From Candidatus Schekmanbacteria bacterium (GTDB taxonomy: Bacteria; Schekmanbacteria; GWA2-38-11; J061): DNA of 64,000 nucleotides. The notes under the pieces are model-generated. The model searched no databases. It worked only from the letters and a program-made list of their open reading frames with translations, and was not told the origin of the DNA. Within the stretch, counting starts at the first letter, position 1; every line of letters begins with the position of its first letter. The stretch covers positions 62,001-126,000 of the forward strand of contig JACRJM010000003.1 in NCBI GenBank assembly GCA_016219965.1, read 5' to 3'. Shown here in pieces: positions 8,255 through 17,161 of this stretch. The position numbers and the translations under genes are program-made.

Positions 8255-9636
8255 TTTATATTGTACTTGCCGAGGAGGTAGCGGAAGGACCTGAAGCTTA
8301 ATTTCAAAAGGTCGGCAGCCTTTGTCTTTTTCCCGCCGGTATTCTCAAGGGCCTTAAGCAGGTATTTTATCTCTATGCTGCTTATAATCTTTTCAAAGTC
8401 TATACCTTCAGGCGTTATCTCGGGGAGCATCTCATTCTTGTTTCCACGGCTTCCTTTGTAAAGCTCAGGGTTGAGAATCTCATCAGGAAGATAGTTAGAT
8501 GTTATTATGTTCCCTGAACAAAGTATAAGAAACCTTTCAATAACATTCTCAAGCTCCCTGATATTGCCGGGCCAGGAATAACTTTTCAGATAATTCAGGG
8601 TATCAGGATGCATCGAAGGAGGAGTTCTTCCTATCTTACGGGAAACTCTTTTTATCAAATAATCTGCGAGCTCGTCAATATCCTCAATACGTTCCCTCAG
8701 CGGATGAACATGGATGGGAAATACGTTTACCCTGTAGAAAAGGTCCTCTCTGAATTTTTCCTCTTCAACAAGTTTTTTAAGATCCTTGTTGGTCGCAGAT
8801 ATTATCCTCACGTTTACCTTTATTGTCTGCCTGCCGCCGACTCTTTTTATTTCCATCTCCTGAAGCACACGGAGGAGCTTGACCTGGGTCGACGGAGACG
8901 TCTCACCTATCTCGTCAAGAAAAAGGGTGCCGCCGTCAGCTATTTCAAAAAGCCCCTGCTGAGTTCTCACGGCATCAGTAAAAGCTCCCTTTTCATGTCC
9001 GAAAAGCTCGCTTTCAAGGAGTGTTTCAGGCAGCGCTCCGCAATTTATCGATTCGAATGGTTTGTTCTTCCGTACGCTGTTAGCATGGATCGCTCTCGCA
9101 ATAAGTTCTTTTCCGGTTCCGCTCTCTCCATAAATTAAAACCGTACTGTCCGTACCAGCCACCTTCTCTATAAGGTCAAGAACACGTTTTACCTCAGGAG
9201 AATTGCCTATAATCGTTTTGGCGCCGTCCTCCCTTTCTATCCTCCGCCTCAGTCTCAGGTTCTCTCTCTTTAAATCATGCTTCTCAAGTGCCTTTCTTAT
9301 TACAAGCTTTATCTGTTCATTGTTAAAAGGTTTGCTTATATAGTCGCAGGCACCCAGCTTCATGGCTTCCACCGCTGTTTCATGCGATGCATAAGCTGTT
9401 ATCATGATTACATCAGTATCAGGGGATGTTTCCTTTACAGACTTTAATATGTCAATGCCGCTTACAATGGGCATTTTTATATCGCTGATAACGATATCAA
9501 AAATATTGTCTTTCAAAATTTCAAGAGCTTTTCTCCCGTCACTGCACGTCTCAACTTCAAACCCCTCCTGCGAAAGCATAATGTGCATGAATTCCAGAAG
9601 ATTTTTTTCATCATCTACAACCAGTATTCTTGGCAT
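8251..9636 (-). CDS. pilR: Sigma54-dependent NtrC-family response regulator, PilR type
   Basis: The protein has three parts. The receiver domain (ILVVDDEKN, phospho-acceptor in DIVISDIKMP) is followed by an AAA+ ATPase with Walker A GESGTGKE, the sigma54-contact loop GAFTDA and Walker B LFLDEIGE. The C-terminal Fis-type helix-turn-helix is near the last 40 residues. It activates sigma54 promoters when phosphorylated by the adjacent kinase. The likely start is the ATG at 9636, with GGAAGG 8 nt upstream; a TTG one codon earlier also exists. It begins 3 nt after the pilS stop, so the pair is translationally coupled. The Pil assignment rests on the adjoining pilS, pilC and pilB. Confidence 0.9.
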   Translation of the reverse strand: MPRILVVDDEKNLLEFMHIMLSQEGFEVETCSDGRKALEILKDNIFDIVISDIKMPIVSGIDILKSVKETSPDTDVIMITAYASHETAVEAMKLGACDYISKPFNNEQIKLVIRKALEKHDLKRENLRLRRRIEREDGAKTIIGNSPEVKRVLDLIEKVAGTDSTVLIYGESGTGKELIARAIHANSVRKNKPFESINCGALPETLLESELFGHEKGAFTDAVRTQQGLFEIADGGTLFLDEIGETSPSTQVKLLRVLQEMEIKRVGGRQTIKVNVRIISATNKDLKKLVEEEKFREDLFYRVNVFPIHVHPLRERIEDIDELADYLIKRVSRKIGRTPPSMHPDTLNYLKSYSWPGNIRELENVIERFLILCSGNIITSNYLPDEILNPELYKGSRGNKNEMLPEITPEGIDFEKIISSIEIKYLLKALENTGGKKTKAADLLKLSFRSFRYLLGKYNIN

Positions 9637-9639
9637 CAA

Positions 9640-11361
9640 TCAATCCTTCCCGTCAGATATATTAAAGCAGGGGAGATAGAGAAAAAATTTGGTCCCCTTC
9701 CACTCAACGCTCTCAACTTCGATCTTCCCCCCCTGTTCCTCAAGAATTCTATATACTATAGAAAGCCCAAGCCCAGTGCCTCCGGTTTTTGTAGTATAGA
9801 ATGGAGAGAAAATTTTATTCCTGTTCTCTGTCTTTATCCCAATACCAGTATCTGCAAATATTATTCTTATAAACTCCACATTGTTTTTTGAAAGTCCGTA
9901 ATAATCGTGCCGCATACTATATCTTTCAGCAGTTATTTCAAGTTCTCCATCCCTGCCGTTCATTGCCTCGATCGCATTTATTGCAAGATTCCAGAAAACC
10001 TGCTCAAGCTGGCTTCCATCACCCTTCACATAGAGGTCACCACTTTCACAGTTAAGCCTGATATTTACATTTTTATTATCGCATTTGGGATCATTTTTTA
10101 TCAGGGTCACAACATCAGTAAGTATTCTCACTACATTGCAAACTGCAACATTGGCGGGAACTGGCCTCGCATATTGTAAAAAGTTCTTGATGATGGAATC
10201 AAGGCGATCGGATTCCTTTATGGTTATATCCATGAGCTTCCTGTTCATACCCTCGGCGTGTGTTGTTTCTCTAAGCATCTGGATTGAACCGCTTATGGAT
10301 GCCAGAGGGTTCCTTATCTCATGAGCAATTCCAGCTGCGACCTCCCCAATTGCAGCAAGCCTGTCAGCACGCTTTAGGTTCTCCTCCATTTTTTTTACCT
10401 CAGTCCGGTCCTGAAAATTCCCAATCATACCGGTGACAACGCCTGATTCTGTCCTGAGCGGGAGAAGAGAAATCTCTATATATCTTGTTTCACCGTCAAT
10501 GGCCATCTCAAGCTCCCTTGAAAGCTGTGAATCATTGCCTCCGGAGAGGATCTCCATGCATTCCGAGTAATTCAACCGTGGAAAGATATCGCCAAGGTCT
10601 TTGCCTATAACTTCATCCCTCCTGCGCATAGTTATTTTTTCAGCCGCCATATTGAAAGAATTTATCTTCCCTGCAAGATCCGTAGTAACAAGCCCGTTTG
10701 ACAGGCTTTCAAGAATATTTTCATTGAATCTTTCTAACTCCCTTACTGTCTCAGATTTTTCTTCAAGCTCTTCATGGGTTTTCTTCAGATTCTCAAGCAG
10801 AACACCGCTGAAGAATGCCACAAGATAAAAGGCAGCCACATTAAGAAATACCTTAAGAAAAATCTCCCAGAAGAAATGAGGAGTGAGGGGAATCAGAAAG
10901 TTATCAGGAAGCGGAAGTAATTTTATCATGCTCGTCTGGAATATGACCAAAGCAACAAAAAGAAGAGAAGATACAGAGGCGGCAACAAATCCACCAATCC
11001 TGAAAAGCACGATGCCCGCAGTGATAATAGCCAGAAAATACAGGAAAACAAAGGGACTTTCCATACCCCCTGTAAGGTAAACAAGCGCTGTATCGAACAG
11101 AATGTCCCCTACTATCTGAACATAGGCAAAAAGGGCTGTGTTCTTTATCCTGTTAACCAGCAGAGAATAAATGATAGTAAGCAGGTAAATAACAATTATG
11201 AGAATATAAAGTATGGAAAGAAATGGAGTTAAATAAGAATCTTTCTGCTGGATCTCAACGAGTATCGTGGTCCCGAGGAGCGCTGTAACCACGACAATAC
11301 GCATGGTCATAAGCCACTTCAACCCCACCGAGCTATGACTGCCCTGCATTATTCCAAACAA
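9640..11361 (-). CDS. pilS: Membrane sensor histidine kinase, PilS type
   Basis: This 573-residue kinase has about six hydrophobic segments in its first 190 residues, a short coiled linker, a PAS domain (SNGLVTTDLAGKINSFN), the dimerisation and phospho-acceptor helix with AGIAHEIRNPLA, and an ATPase domain with NAIEAM, ADTGIGI and GGTGLGLSI boxes. It should sit in the inner membrane and phosphorylate the adjacent regulator. The start is a TTG at 11361 whose ribosome site lies in a small hairpin (11371-11386); an ATG at 11349 is the alternative. Its place between pilC and pilR matches pilus clusters in which PilS senses pilin levels. Confidence 0.88.
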   Translation of the reverse strand: MFGIMQGSHSSVGLKWLMTMRIVVVTALLGTTILVEIQQKDSYLTPFLSILYILIIVIYLLTIIYSLLVNRIKNTALFAYVQIVGDILFDTALVYLTGGMESPFVFLYFLAIITAGIVLFRIGGFVAASVSSLLFVALVIFQTSMIKLLPLPDNFLIPLTPHFFWEIFLKVFLNVAAFYLVAFFSGVLLENLKKTHEELEEKSETVRELERFNENILESLSNGLVTTDLAGKINSFNMAAEKITMRRRDEVIGKDLGDIFPRLNYSECMEILSGGNDSQLSRELEMAIDGETRYIEISLLPLRTESGVVTGMIGNFQDRTEVKKMEENLKRADRLAAIGEVAAGIAHEIRNPLASISGSIQMLRETTHAEGMNRKLMDITIKESDRLDSIIKNFLQYARPVPANVAVCNVVRILTDVVTLIKNDPKCDNKNVNIRLNCESGDLYVKGDGSQLEQVFWNLAINAIEAMNGRDGELEITAERYSMRHDYYGLSKNNVEFIRIIFADTGIGIKTENRNKIFSPFYTTKTGGTGLGLSIVYRILEEQGGKIEVESVEWKGTKFFLYLPCFNISDGKD

Positions 11362-11370
11362 TTTAATCTC

Positions 11371-11386
11371 TCTTCCTTCGGGAAGA
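11371..11386 (-). promoter_or_regulatory. Hairpin over the pilS ribosome-binding site
   Basis: In the minus-strand transcript TCTTCC, loop CGAA, GGAAGA form a perfect 6-bp stem. The 3' arm is the purine tract that would serve as the pilS Shine-Dalgarno sequence. Translation of pilC through this spot could melt it, which would couple the two genes. The structure is read from sequence only. Confidence 0.35.
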
Positions 11387-11393
11387 ATTTTTC

Positions 11394-12605
11394 CTATTTA
11401 ATAGCGCTAGCCAGTGTAAAGATCGGCAGATACATGGCTATAAGGATAAAACCTACTATTCCTCCAAGGACCACCATCAGGGCAGGTTCCATAAGCGCCG
11501 TAAGGGCATCTACGGCATTGTCTACTTCTATCTCATAAAAATCTGCAATTTTAGCAAGCATTGTATCAAGAGCGCCTGTCGCCTCGCCAACCCCTATCAT
11601 CTGAACAACCATTGGAGGAAAAACTTTTGTCTTCTCAAGTGGTTCTGCTATGGATTTTCCTTCAGCAATACTCGCCCTTGTTTCCATTACTGCAGCACCT
11701 ATTATAACATTCCCTGCCGTCCTTGAGACTATTTCAAGTCCGTCGAGTATCGGTACTCCGCTCGATATGAGCGTTGAAAGAGTTCTCGTGAATTTCGCAA
11801 CAGCAGATTTCCTTATTATGTCTCCGAAAATGGGAAGCCTGAGAAACAGGGCATCAGTTACTTTTAAGCCATTAGCGGTACCACGATAAAATCTCAGGGC
11901 AAAAATAAGGGCTACTATCACGACAAGAACCATTCCGCCTTTCCAGCTAGCAGCGAAATGACTTAAATCTATTACCATCTGAGTGGGAGCAGGAAGGGTT
12001 CCTCCAAAATCAGTAAACATTTTCGCAAAAGTCGGTATAACAAAGACAAGGAGTGCCGCAACAACGACAAATGCAACAGAAAGGATCGCTATAGGATATA
12101 CGCTTGCCTTTTTCACCTTAGCTTTGAGCGCTGATGCTTTTTCGATGTAGGTTGCGAGCCTTTTTAATACAGTATCAAGAATACCGCCGGCTTCTCCTGC
12201 CTCAATCATATTGGCAAAAAGCGAATCAAAAACATCAGGGTGCTTTCTGAGAGAGTCGGCAAATGTTGACCCTGATTCAACGTCCTCTTTTATTTTCGTA
12301 AGTACCTGCTTGAAGACTTTCTTTTCGCTCTGGTTAGCGAGGATTTCAAGGCACTGGACCAGGGGAAGACCTGCCTCGATCATGGTGGCAAACTGGCGTG
12401 TAAAAACTACAATATCCTTCTCTGTTACCTTCTCCTTCATTCCCGGTATATTGAGTTGAAAGGCAACAGCTTTTTTCTTTATAGAGGTAACTATTAGTTT
12501 CTGTGTGCGGAGAAGTTTGCGGGCCTCTTCTATGGTTTTAGCCTCTATCTCCCCTTTTTTTATATCCTTGGATAATGTTCTTGCTACATATTGGAAGGCT
12601 GGCAT
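11394..12605 (-). CDS. pilC: Type IV pilus inner-membrane platform protein
   Basis: This 403-residue GspF/PilC-family protein begins with the MPAFQYVART motif and a basic N-terminal region. It contains the two repeated T2SSF domains (FTRQFATMIEAGLPLVQCLEIL near residue 70 and FTRTLSTLISSGVPILDGLEIV near 270) and three membrane helices, the last at the C-terminus. It anchors the PilB ATPase and the growing pilus in the inner membrane. A GGAGGT ribosome site lies 7 nt upstream of the ATG. It follows pilB by 61 nt and precedes pilS by 32 nt. Confidence 0.95.
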   Translation of the reverse strand: MPAFQYVARTLSKDIKKGEIEAKTIEEARKLLRTQKLIVTSIKKKAVAFQLNIPGMKEKVTEKDIVVFTRQFATMIEAGLPLVQCLEILANQSEKKVFKQVLTKIKEDVESGSTFADSLRKHPDVFDSLFANMIEAGEAGGILDTVLKRLATYIEKASALKAKVKKASVYPIAILSVAFVVVAALLVFVIPTFAKMFTDFGGTLPAPTQMVIDLSHFAASWKGGMVLVVIVALIFALRFYRGTANGLKVTDALFLRLPIFGDIIRKSAVAKFTRTLSTLISSGVPILDGLEIVSRTAGNVIIGAAVMETRASIAEGKSIAEPLEKTKVFPPMVVQMIGVGEATGALDTMLAKIADFYEIEVDNAVDALTALMEPALMVVLGGIVGFILIAMYLPIFTLASAIK

Positions 12606-12666
12606 TTCAAATACCTCCTATCTTTATATTTTAACTCATTACCGGCTAAAGTATAAAGATAATATT

Positions 12667-14469
12667 TTAGTCGCTCATTGTAACACGCACTACTTCCTCT
12701 AACGTTGTTACTCCTTCCTTTATTTTGTTGAGCCCGCTTCTCCTCAATGTCTGCATCCCATCGGCGATGGCTTGTCTTTTTATTTCCGGCGTCTGCGCCC
12801 CCTGGAGAATGAGCTCTTTAAGTTCCTTTGAAAGAGGCATAACCTCGTAAAGTGCAACTCTTCCCTTATAACCTGTGTTGCCGCATACTCCGCACCCCTT
12901 GCCGTGAAACACTTTAATCCCGGCGCTTATCTCTTCTTCTGTAAACTGCACACCGAGCAGTGCTTCCTTGTTAGTTTGAATTTCTTCAGAACAATTGTAG
13001 CATACCTTCCTTGCAAGCCTCTGGGCAACGATAAGATTGGTAGCGGAAGCGACAAGGAAAGGTTCAACACCCATGTTAAGCATACGGTTTATAGTTTCAG
13101 GAGCATTGTTGGTATGCAATGTGCTAAGCACGAGATGCCCTGTAAGGGCTGCCTTGATTCCAATTTCTGCTGTCTCAAAATCTCTGATCTCTCCAACCAA
13201 TATGATATCAGGGTCCTGTCTCAGGAAGGATCTGAGAGAGGCGGCAAAATTCAGCCCTATATCCTCGTTCATCTGCACCTGATTCACCCCCATAAGGTTA
13301 AACTCCACCGGGTCTTCAGCAGTCATTATGTTTTCAGTTATTTTGTTGAGTTCACTGATAGCGGAATAGAGCGTTGTTGTTTTCCCGCTCCCTGTCGGAC
13401 CTGTGACAAGAACCATGCCAAAGGGCATATGGATAGCATGCTGAAAATGCTTTAATGGTAAATCATCGAATCCTAGTTTTGTCATGTCAAGCTGAAGGTT
13501 TGACTTGTCAAGGAGACGCATGACAACTTTTTCACCGAAAAGCGTGGGAAGTACTGACACCCTGAAATCCATCTCGCGCTTCGGCCCCAGCTTAAGCTTT
13601 ATCCTGCCGTCCTGAGGAAGTCTTCTTTCCGCTATGTCAAGTTTAGACATAACTTTTATGCGGGATACCATTGCGTTTTTTATTTTTAACGGCAAATCCA
13701 TCGCTTTGTGAAGGACACCGTCAAGCCTGTATCTCACCCGGAAATTTTTTTCATAGGGTTCAATATGGATATCGGAAACCTTCATCTTTATGGCTTTAAG
13801 GAGAATCCCGTTTACAAGCCTTACTACAGGGGCCTCGACATCCCTCGACATATCTTCATCAAGATTATCCTCCACAACCTCAACTGCGTCAGCGGCGCCT
13901 GACACCAGCTTGTCGAGTTCATCAACCTCAATATGAGCTTCCTCTTCCTCAAACATCGAGGAAGCTAAACCATCTTCTTCCTCAAGCAGTATATCCTTCT
14001 CTTCTATCAGCATCTGAGCCGGTGTCTGAGAAACACCTCCTTCTCCGCTTCCGCCATAGAATTTCCCTATAGCAGCCTTAATCGCGCTTTCAGGCGCTAC
14101 AACAGGCTCGACATTATAACCGGTCATGAATTTAATGTCGTCAATGGCAAAGACATTGGAAGGATCCACCATCGCGACAGTAAGAGTGGAACCAATCCTG
14201 CTGATGGGAATTACCTCATATTTTCTTGCGGTCTTGGGCGGAATGAGTCTGCATATTGAAGCATCTATATCAAAATCATCAAGATTGATTGACGGGACGC
14301 CATACTGCTGGCTTAAGAAAGATGTGATAGTGTCTTCAGTGAGTACACCTTGTTTTATAAGGACAGAGCCCAACCTTTCATGGGTTGTTTTTTGTGCCCG
14401 CAAAGCTTCATCAAGCTGCTTCTCGTTTATGAGCCCTCCTTCAATCAAAAGCTGTCCTAGTTTTGCCAT
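12667..14469 (-). CDS. pilB: Type IV pilus extension ATPase
   Basis: This 600-residue GspE/PilB hexameric ATPase drives pilin polymerisation. The N-terminal domain (1-140) is of the GspE-N type. A very acidic linker spans about 154-212. The ATPase core has Walker A GPTGSGKT (357-364), an Asp box with TAEDPVE, Walker B ILVGEIRD and a His box TLHTNNA. The zinc tetracysteine is Cys490, Cys493, Cys526 and Cys529. All catalytic motifs are intact. It starts 4 nt after the pmbA stop. The retraction ATPase gene pilT, often next door, is absent from this window. Confidence 0.96.
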   Translation of the reverse strand: MAKLGQLLIEGGLINEKQLDEALRAQKTTHERLGSVLIKQGVLTEDTITSFLSQQYGVPSINLDDFDIDASICRLIPPKTARKYEVIPISRIGSTLTVAMVDPSNVFAIDDIKFMTGYNVEPVVAPESAIKAAIGKFYGGSGEGGVSQTPAQMLIEEKDILLEEEDGLASSMFEEEEAHIEVDELDKLVSGAADAVEVVEDNLDEDMSRDVEAPVVRLVNGILLKAIKMKVSDIHIEPYEKNFRVRYRLDGVLHKAMDLPLKIKNAMVSRIKVMSKLDIAERRLPQDGRIKLKLGPKREMDFRVSVLPTLFGEKVVMRLLDKSNLQLDMTKLGFDDLPLKHFQHAIHMPFGMVLVTGPTGSGKTTTLYSAISELNKITENIMTAEDPVEFNLMGVNQVQMNEDIGLNFAASLRSFLRQDPDIILVGEIRDFETAEIGIKAALTGHLVLSTLHTNNAPETINRMLNMGVEPFLVASATNLIVAQRLARKVCYNCSEEIQTNKEALLGVQFTEEEISAGIKVFHGKGCGVCGNTGYKGRVALYEVMPLSKELKELILQGAQTPEIKRQAIADGMQTLRRSGLNKIKEGVTTLEEVVRVTMSD

Positions 14470-14473
14470 ATTT

Positions 14474-15811
14474 TCAGTGCCCGCTTATACTTAACAAAGA
14501 AATCTTCAGAGACTGGGACCCGATTCTTCCAAAGAATCTAATCCTGTCTTCCACCATCTCTATATTCCGTATCATATCTATTACATTCCCGGATATCATA
14601 ACACCTCTCACCGGATGTGACAATTTTCCCGATTCGATAAGAAGCCCTTCAATCCCGAAGGAGAAATCACCTGTAACAGGATTAGCCGTATGAACCCCCA
14701 TTGCTTCGGTTACGAGTATCCCTTTGTCGACAGAAGCTATTATATCTTTCATGGAATCTACTTTCTCAGACCGGACATATAGAATTCCAGTCCCGACAGA
14801 TGGCGTGCTCTTATAGCTTCCTCTGAAACCATTGCCCGTAGATTTTACACCATCTTTGCATGCGGTATATGTATCATAGAGGAATCCCTGCAACAGGCCT
14901 CCTGATATAAGTTTTTTTTCTGCAACAGGAACACCTTCAGAATCAGCAGGGAATACAGAAACAGCATCAGGATGGAATCCGCAGTCAATAAGGTTAATTG
15001 ATGCCGGAGCAACACTTATTCCTTTTTTTCCGGCAAACATGGACTTTCCCTTTTGAACATTGTCTGCACAAAGGGAGGATGAAAGAAGCCCCAGGAACTC
15101 CATTGCCACGTAGTTGTCGAGCACTGCCGGATATGAACCTGTGGCAACTGATTTCGCTCCAAGCATCCGGACAGATTTTTCTGCCGCAGTCCTGCCTACC
15201 TTTTCAAAGTCAAGGGCTGAGAATTTCCTTGCCCTGTCCATCTCCCAGCCGGTTTCCATGGTTTTAGAGTCTTCGGCTACAAGAGTTATGCTGCACCCGC
15301 AAGCAGTCCCTGACTGGAAATAGTCAATGCCCAAAGTATTAGCCACAGCCACTTCAAACTCGCTGTCCCAGTATGCACTTTTGTTGCTCTTCGTTATCCT
15401 CTTGTCGTATTCCATCCCGCTTCTTTCAAGCAGCCGGGCTGCACCGATTTTCTCTTCCACGGAGACCGATGAGATATCTGAAGGTGAAAGATTATATTCA
15501 GGATAACCCTTCTCCTGTTTTTCCGGCAGCAATCGCGCTTTATCTTCCCCTGCAAACGCACTGCTTTGGATTGCATTCTCAATTATCCCTGAGATAAGAT
15601 CATCTCCGGTCCCTGAGCATGAAGAAAAGCCGACCTTGCGGCCATCGATAACACGCAGCCCTATCCCCCAATCCTCTGACTGTTCGAAAGTTTTTATATT
15701 GTCTTTCTCAACTTCAATGGAGAGTCCCCTGTTTCGGCTGATATAAACTTCAGCCTCTACAGCTTTCTTTGCTTTTACCTGCTTTAATATTTTTTGTGCC
15801 AGATCTTTCAT
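14474..15811 (-). CDS. pmbA: Metallopeptidase subunit PmbA/TldE
   Basis: This 445-residue member of the TldD/PmbA family shows the family's N-terminal signature (EVYISRNRGLSIEVEKDN) and the C-terminal barrel with EAMGVHTANPVTGDFSFG. TldE pairs with TldD to make a cytoplasmic peptidase that trims small ribosomal peptides and degrades unfolded chains. The zinc-site HExxxH belongs to TldD and is not present here, as expected. No tldD is in the window. It lies between the N-acetyltransferase gene (18-nt gap) and pilB (4-nt gap), so it is co-transcribed with the pilus genes. Confidence 0.9.
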   Translation of the reverse strand: MKDLAQKILKQVKAKKAVEAEVYISRNRGLSIEVEKDNIKTFEQSEDWGIGLRVIDGRKVGFSSCSGTGDDLISGIIENAIQSSAFAGEDKARLLPEKQEKGYPEYNLSPSDISSVSVEEKIGAARLLERSGMEYDKRITKSNKSAYWDSEFEVAVANTLGIDYFQSGTACGCSITLVAEDSKTMETGWEMDRARKFSALDFEKVGRTAAEKSVRMLGAKSVATGSYPAVLDNYVAMEFLGLLSSSLCADNVQKGKSMFAGKKGISVAPASINLIDCGFHPDAVSVFPADSEGVPVAEKKLISGGLLQGFLYDTYTACKDGVKSTGNGFRGSYKSTPSVGTGILYVRSEKVDSMKDIIASVDKGILVTEAMGVHTANPVTGDFSFGIEGLLIESGKLSHPVRGVMISGNVIDMIRNIEMVEDRIRFFGRIGSQSLKISLLSISGH

Positions 15812-15829
15812 AAGCCAAACAATAATTGT

Positions 15830-16288
15830 TTATTCGAGATACTTTACCATTGCTGATTCATCGCAGACAGGAAATTTATGACACCTTATACATTCACCCC
15901 ATATCTTCTGGGGAAGTTTCGATTTATCTATCTCCTCGAAACCGTTTTCAGCAAAGAAACCGGGGACATAAGTAAGAACAAATACTGTAGTTATCCCCAT
16001 TTTTTTTGCCTCGGAAAGAGTGTGATTTAAAAGGAGCGTTCCCATCCCCTTTTTTTTTTCGCGGATTCCAACTGCGAGAGAGCAGATTTCTGCAAGATCT
16101 TTCCAGTATATCTTCAGACAGCAGGTCCCGACCACCTTCCCCTTTTTTTCATAAACAAAATAGTTCCTGATGTTCTCATAGATCTCGCTTAATGATTTCT
16201 GGATCATCAATCCTTTACGGCTGTAATAATTGATGATCTTTTGTATCGGTTCGGCGTCCTGAATTTTCGCCGGTCTTATGTTTTTCAA
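15830..16288 (-). CDS. GNAT N-acetyltransferase, short N-acetylglutamate synthase type
   Basis: The 152-residue product has the GNAT acetyl-CoA fold with AEICSLAV and the KKKGMGTLLL pyrophosphate-binding loop. Its C-terminus (VFVLTYVPGFFAENGFEEIDKSKLP then a CIRCHKFPVCDE Cys cluster) is typical of short ArgA-like enzymes and of the acetyltransferase domain fused to ArgH in some bacteria. These acetylate glutamate in arginine synthesis. The start is a TTG at 16288 with a GGGGG tract just upstream. It is the first gene of the pmbA-pil transcription unit, behind a strong promoter. Confidence 0.75.
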   Translation of the reverse strand: MKNIRPAKIQDAEPIQKIINYYSRKGLMIQKSLSEIYENIRNYFVYEKKGKVVGTCCLKIYWKDLAEICSLAVGIREKKKGMGTLLLNHTLSEAKKMGITTVFVLTYVPGFFAENGFEEIDKSKLPQKIWGECIRCHKFPVCDESAMVKYLE

Positions 16289-16338
16289 TATATACCCCCT
16301 GAAAGTCAGGCTGGAAGCCCTGTTCCTGCGATTGTATA

Positions 16339-16367
16339 AAAATACTTTAAAGACGATGCAGTGTCAA
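16339..16367 (-). promoter_or_regulatory. Sigma70 promoter of the argA-like/pmbA/pil operon
   Basis: The minus strand shows -35 TTGACA (16367-16362), a 17-nt spacer and -10 TATTTT (16344-16339). Transcription would start near 16332, about 45 nt ahead of the first gene. The consensus -35 and ideal spacing make this one of the best promoters in the window. Confidence 0.6.
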
Positions 16368-16379
16368 TTTTTTTGAGGT

Positions 16380-16709
16380 TTATTCTCCCCAAACCCTTAT
16401 GGTCTGTTTCTTCCAGATTCCGCCCAGTAAGCTGAAGGTATTCATATCAGCATAATATATAGCCGTAAGCCCCGCCTTCTTTGCCGCATCACCTATTGCC
16501 CTGCTGTTCCATTCTGCATTCACATTTATTCGCGTAAACGGCTCTTTTATTTTCTTGGTGCTGAGGACAGCGAGCTTGGTACCCACCGGAGTCATGTCCA
16601 TATTGGTCACAAAGGGCTCTGTGGTGTTGGTATAAATAAGCCCTGTCGTACACCCGGCAAACAAAGGGATGGAAAACAAAAGCAAAATCTTAAACAAAGA
16701 TTTCTTCAT
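16380..16709 (-). CDS. TRL-like small lipoprotein
   Basis: This protein of about 109 residues has a lipoprotein signal peptide ending in the lipobox LFAGC. The body matches the TRL-like family, with GLIYTNTTEPFVTNMDMTPVGTK followed by a strand-rich region and a conserved GDAAKKAG segment. The family has no known biochemical role. A GTG at 16718 overlaps the upstream gene, but the GGAGAG ribosome site sits 8 nt before the ATG at 16709, so I choose that start. It forms a two-gene unit with the next entry. Confidence 0.7.
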   Translation of the reverse strand: MKKSLFKILLLFSIPLFAGCTTGLIYTNTTEPFVTNMDMTPVGTKLAVLSTKKIKEPFTRINVNAEWNSRAIGDAAKKAGLTAIYYADMNTFSLLGGIWKKQTIRVWGE

Positions 16710-16714
16710 GTTTT

Positions 16715-17014
16715 TCACTCTCCATATGCAATAGTAGTTACACGGGTATACAATCCGAAAAGAACAACAAAGTATTCTGAGTCAAGGTGCTCAATCATTG
16801 TTATCTGTCCGTTTGCTGCTGCTGCCTGAGTCCCTCCATCACCCCAGGAAAACAACCAGAGCGCTGACTGGAAGCTTGCCTTTCCCACTTTATCTCCAAG
16901 CTCAGTTTCGCTGACATCACTATCAAGCGGTACTTTTATTTTTGCATACAAACAACCTGAAACTAACGATGAAAGAAAAATACCAATGACAACAGCAAGC
17001 AATAATCTTTTCAT
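16715..17014 (-). CDS. TRL-like small lipoprotein
   Basis: This 99-residue protein has an N-terminal signal peptide and the lipobox LVSGC at residues 17-21, followed by a short body (KASFQSALWLFSWGDGG) that resembles TRL-like proteins and related bacterial lipoproteins. It is likely anchored to the outer or inner membrane. It is the upstream partner of a second TRL-like gene that starts about 6 nt after its stop, and the pair may have arisen by duplication. The function is unknown. Confidence 0.65.
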   Translation of the reverse strand: MKRLLLAVVIGIFLSSLVSGCLYAKIKVPLDSDVSETELGDKVGKASFQSALWLFSWGDGGTQAAAANGQITMIEHLDSEYFVVLFGLYTRVTTIAYGE

Positions 17015-17041
17015 TTATAATCTCCTTTTGTTATGTGATTT

Positions 17042-17081
17042 GATAATCATTATTGACAAAAATACACACATTTATTATTTA
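17042..17081 (+). promoter_or_regulatory. rib operon promoter with overlapping Fur-like site
   Basis: TTGACA (17053-17058), a 17-nt spacer and TATTTA (17076-17081) form a good sigma70 promoter about 80 nt before ribE. GATAAT-C-ATTATT at 17042-17054 fits the 6-1-6 half-site pattern of Fur boxes and overlaps the start of the -35. I see no FMN riboswitch in the leader. Iron control of riboflavin synthesis is known in several bacteria; here it is inference. Confidence 0.45.
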
Positions 17082-17161
17082 AAATCAACAAATAAACACC
17101 GGCAAAGATTTTTAACCGACCAGATAATTCCTGATCTTAAATCATAAACAGGAGATAGTCT

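Noticed and set aside
8608-9138. 176-residue plus-strand frame inside pilR
   Set aside because: It is antisense to conserved AAA+ motifs of pilR, with no family features.
12904-13455. 183-residue plus-strand frame inside pilB
   Set aside because: It is antisense to the PilB ATPase core and zinc site; the PilB reading explains the sequence.
17015-17161. FMN riboswitch before ribE
   Set aside because: The conserved FMN-aptamer blocks are absent; only a promoter and a Fur-like site are seen.
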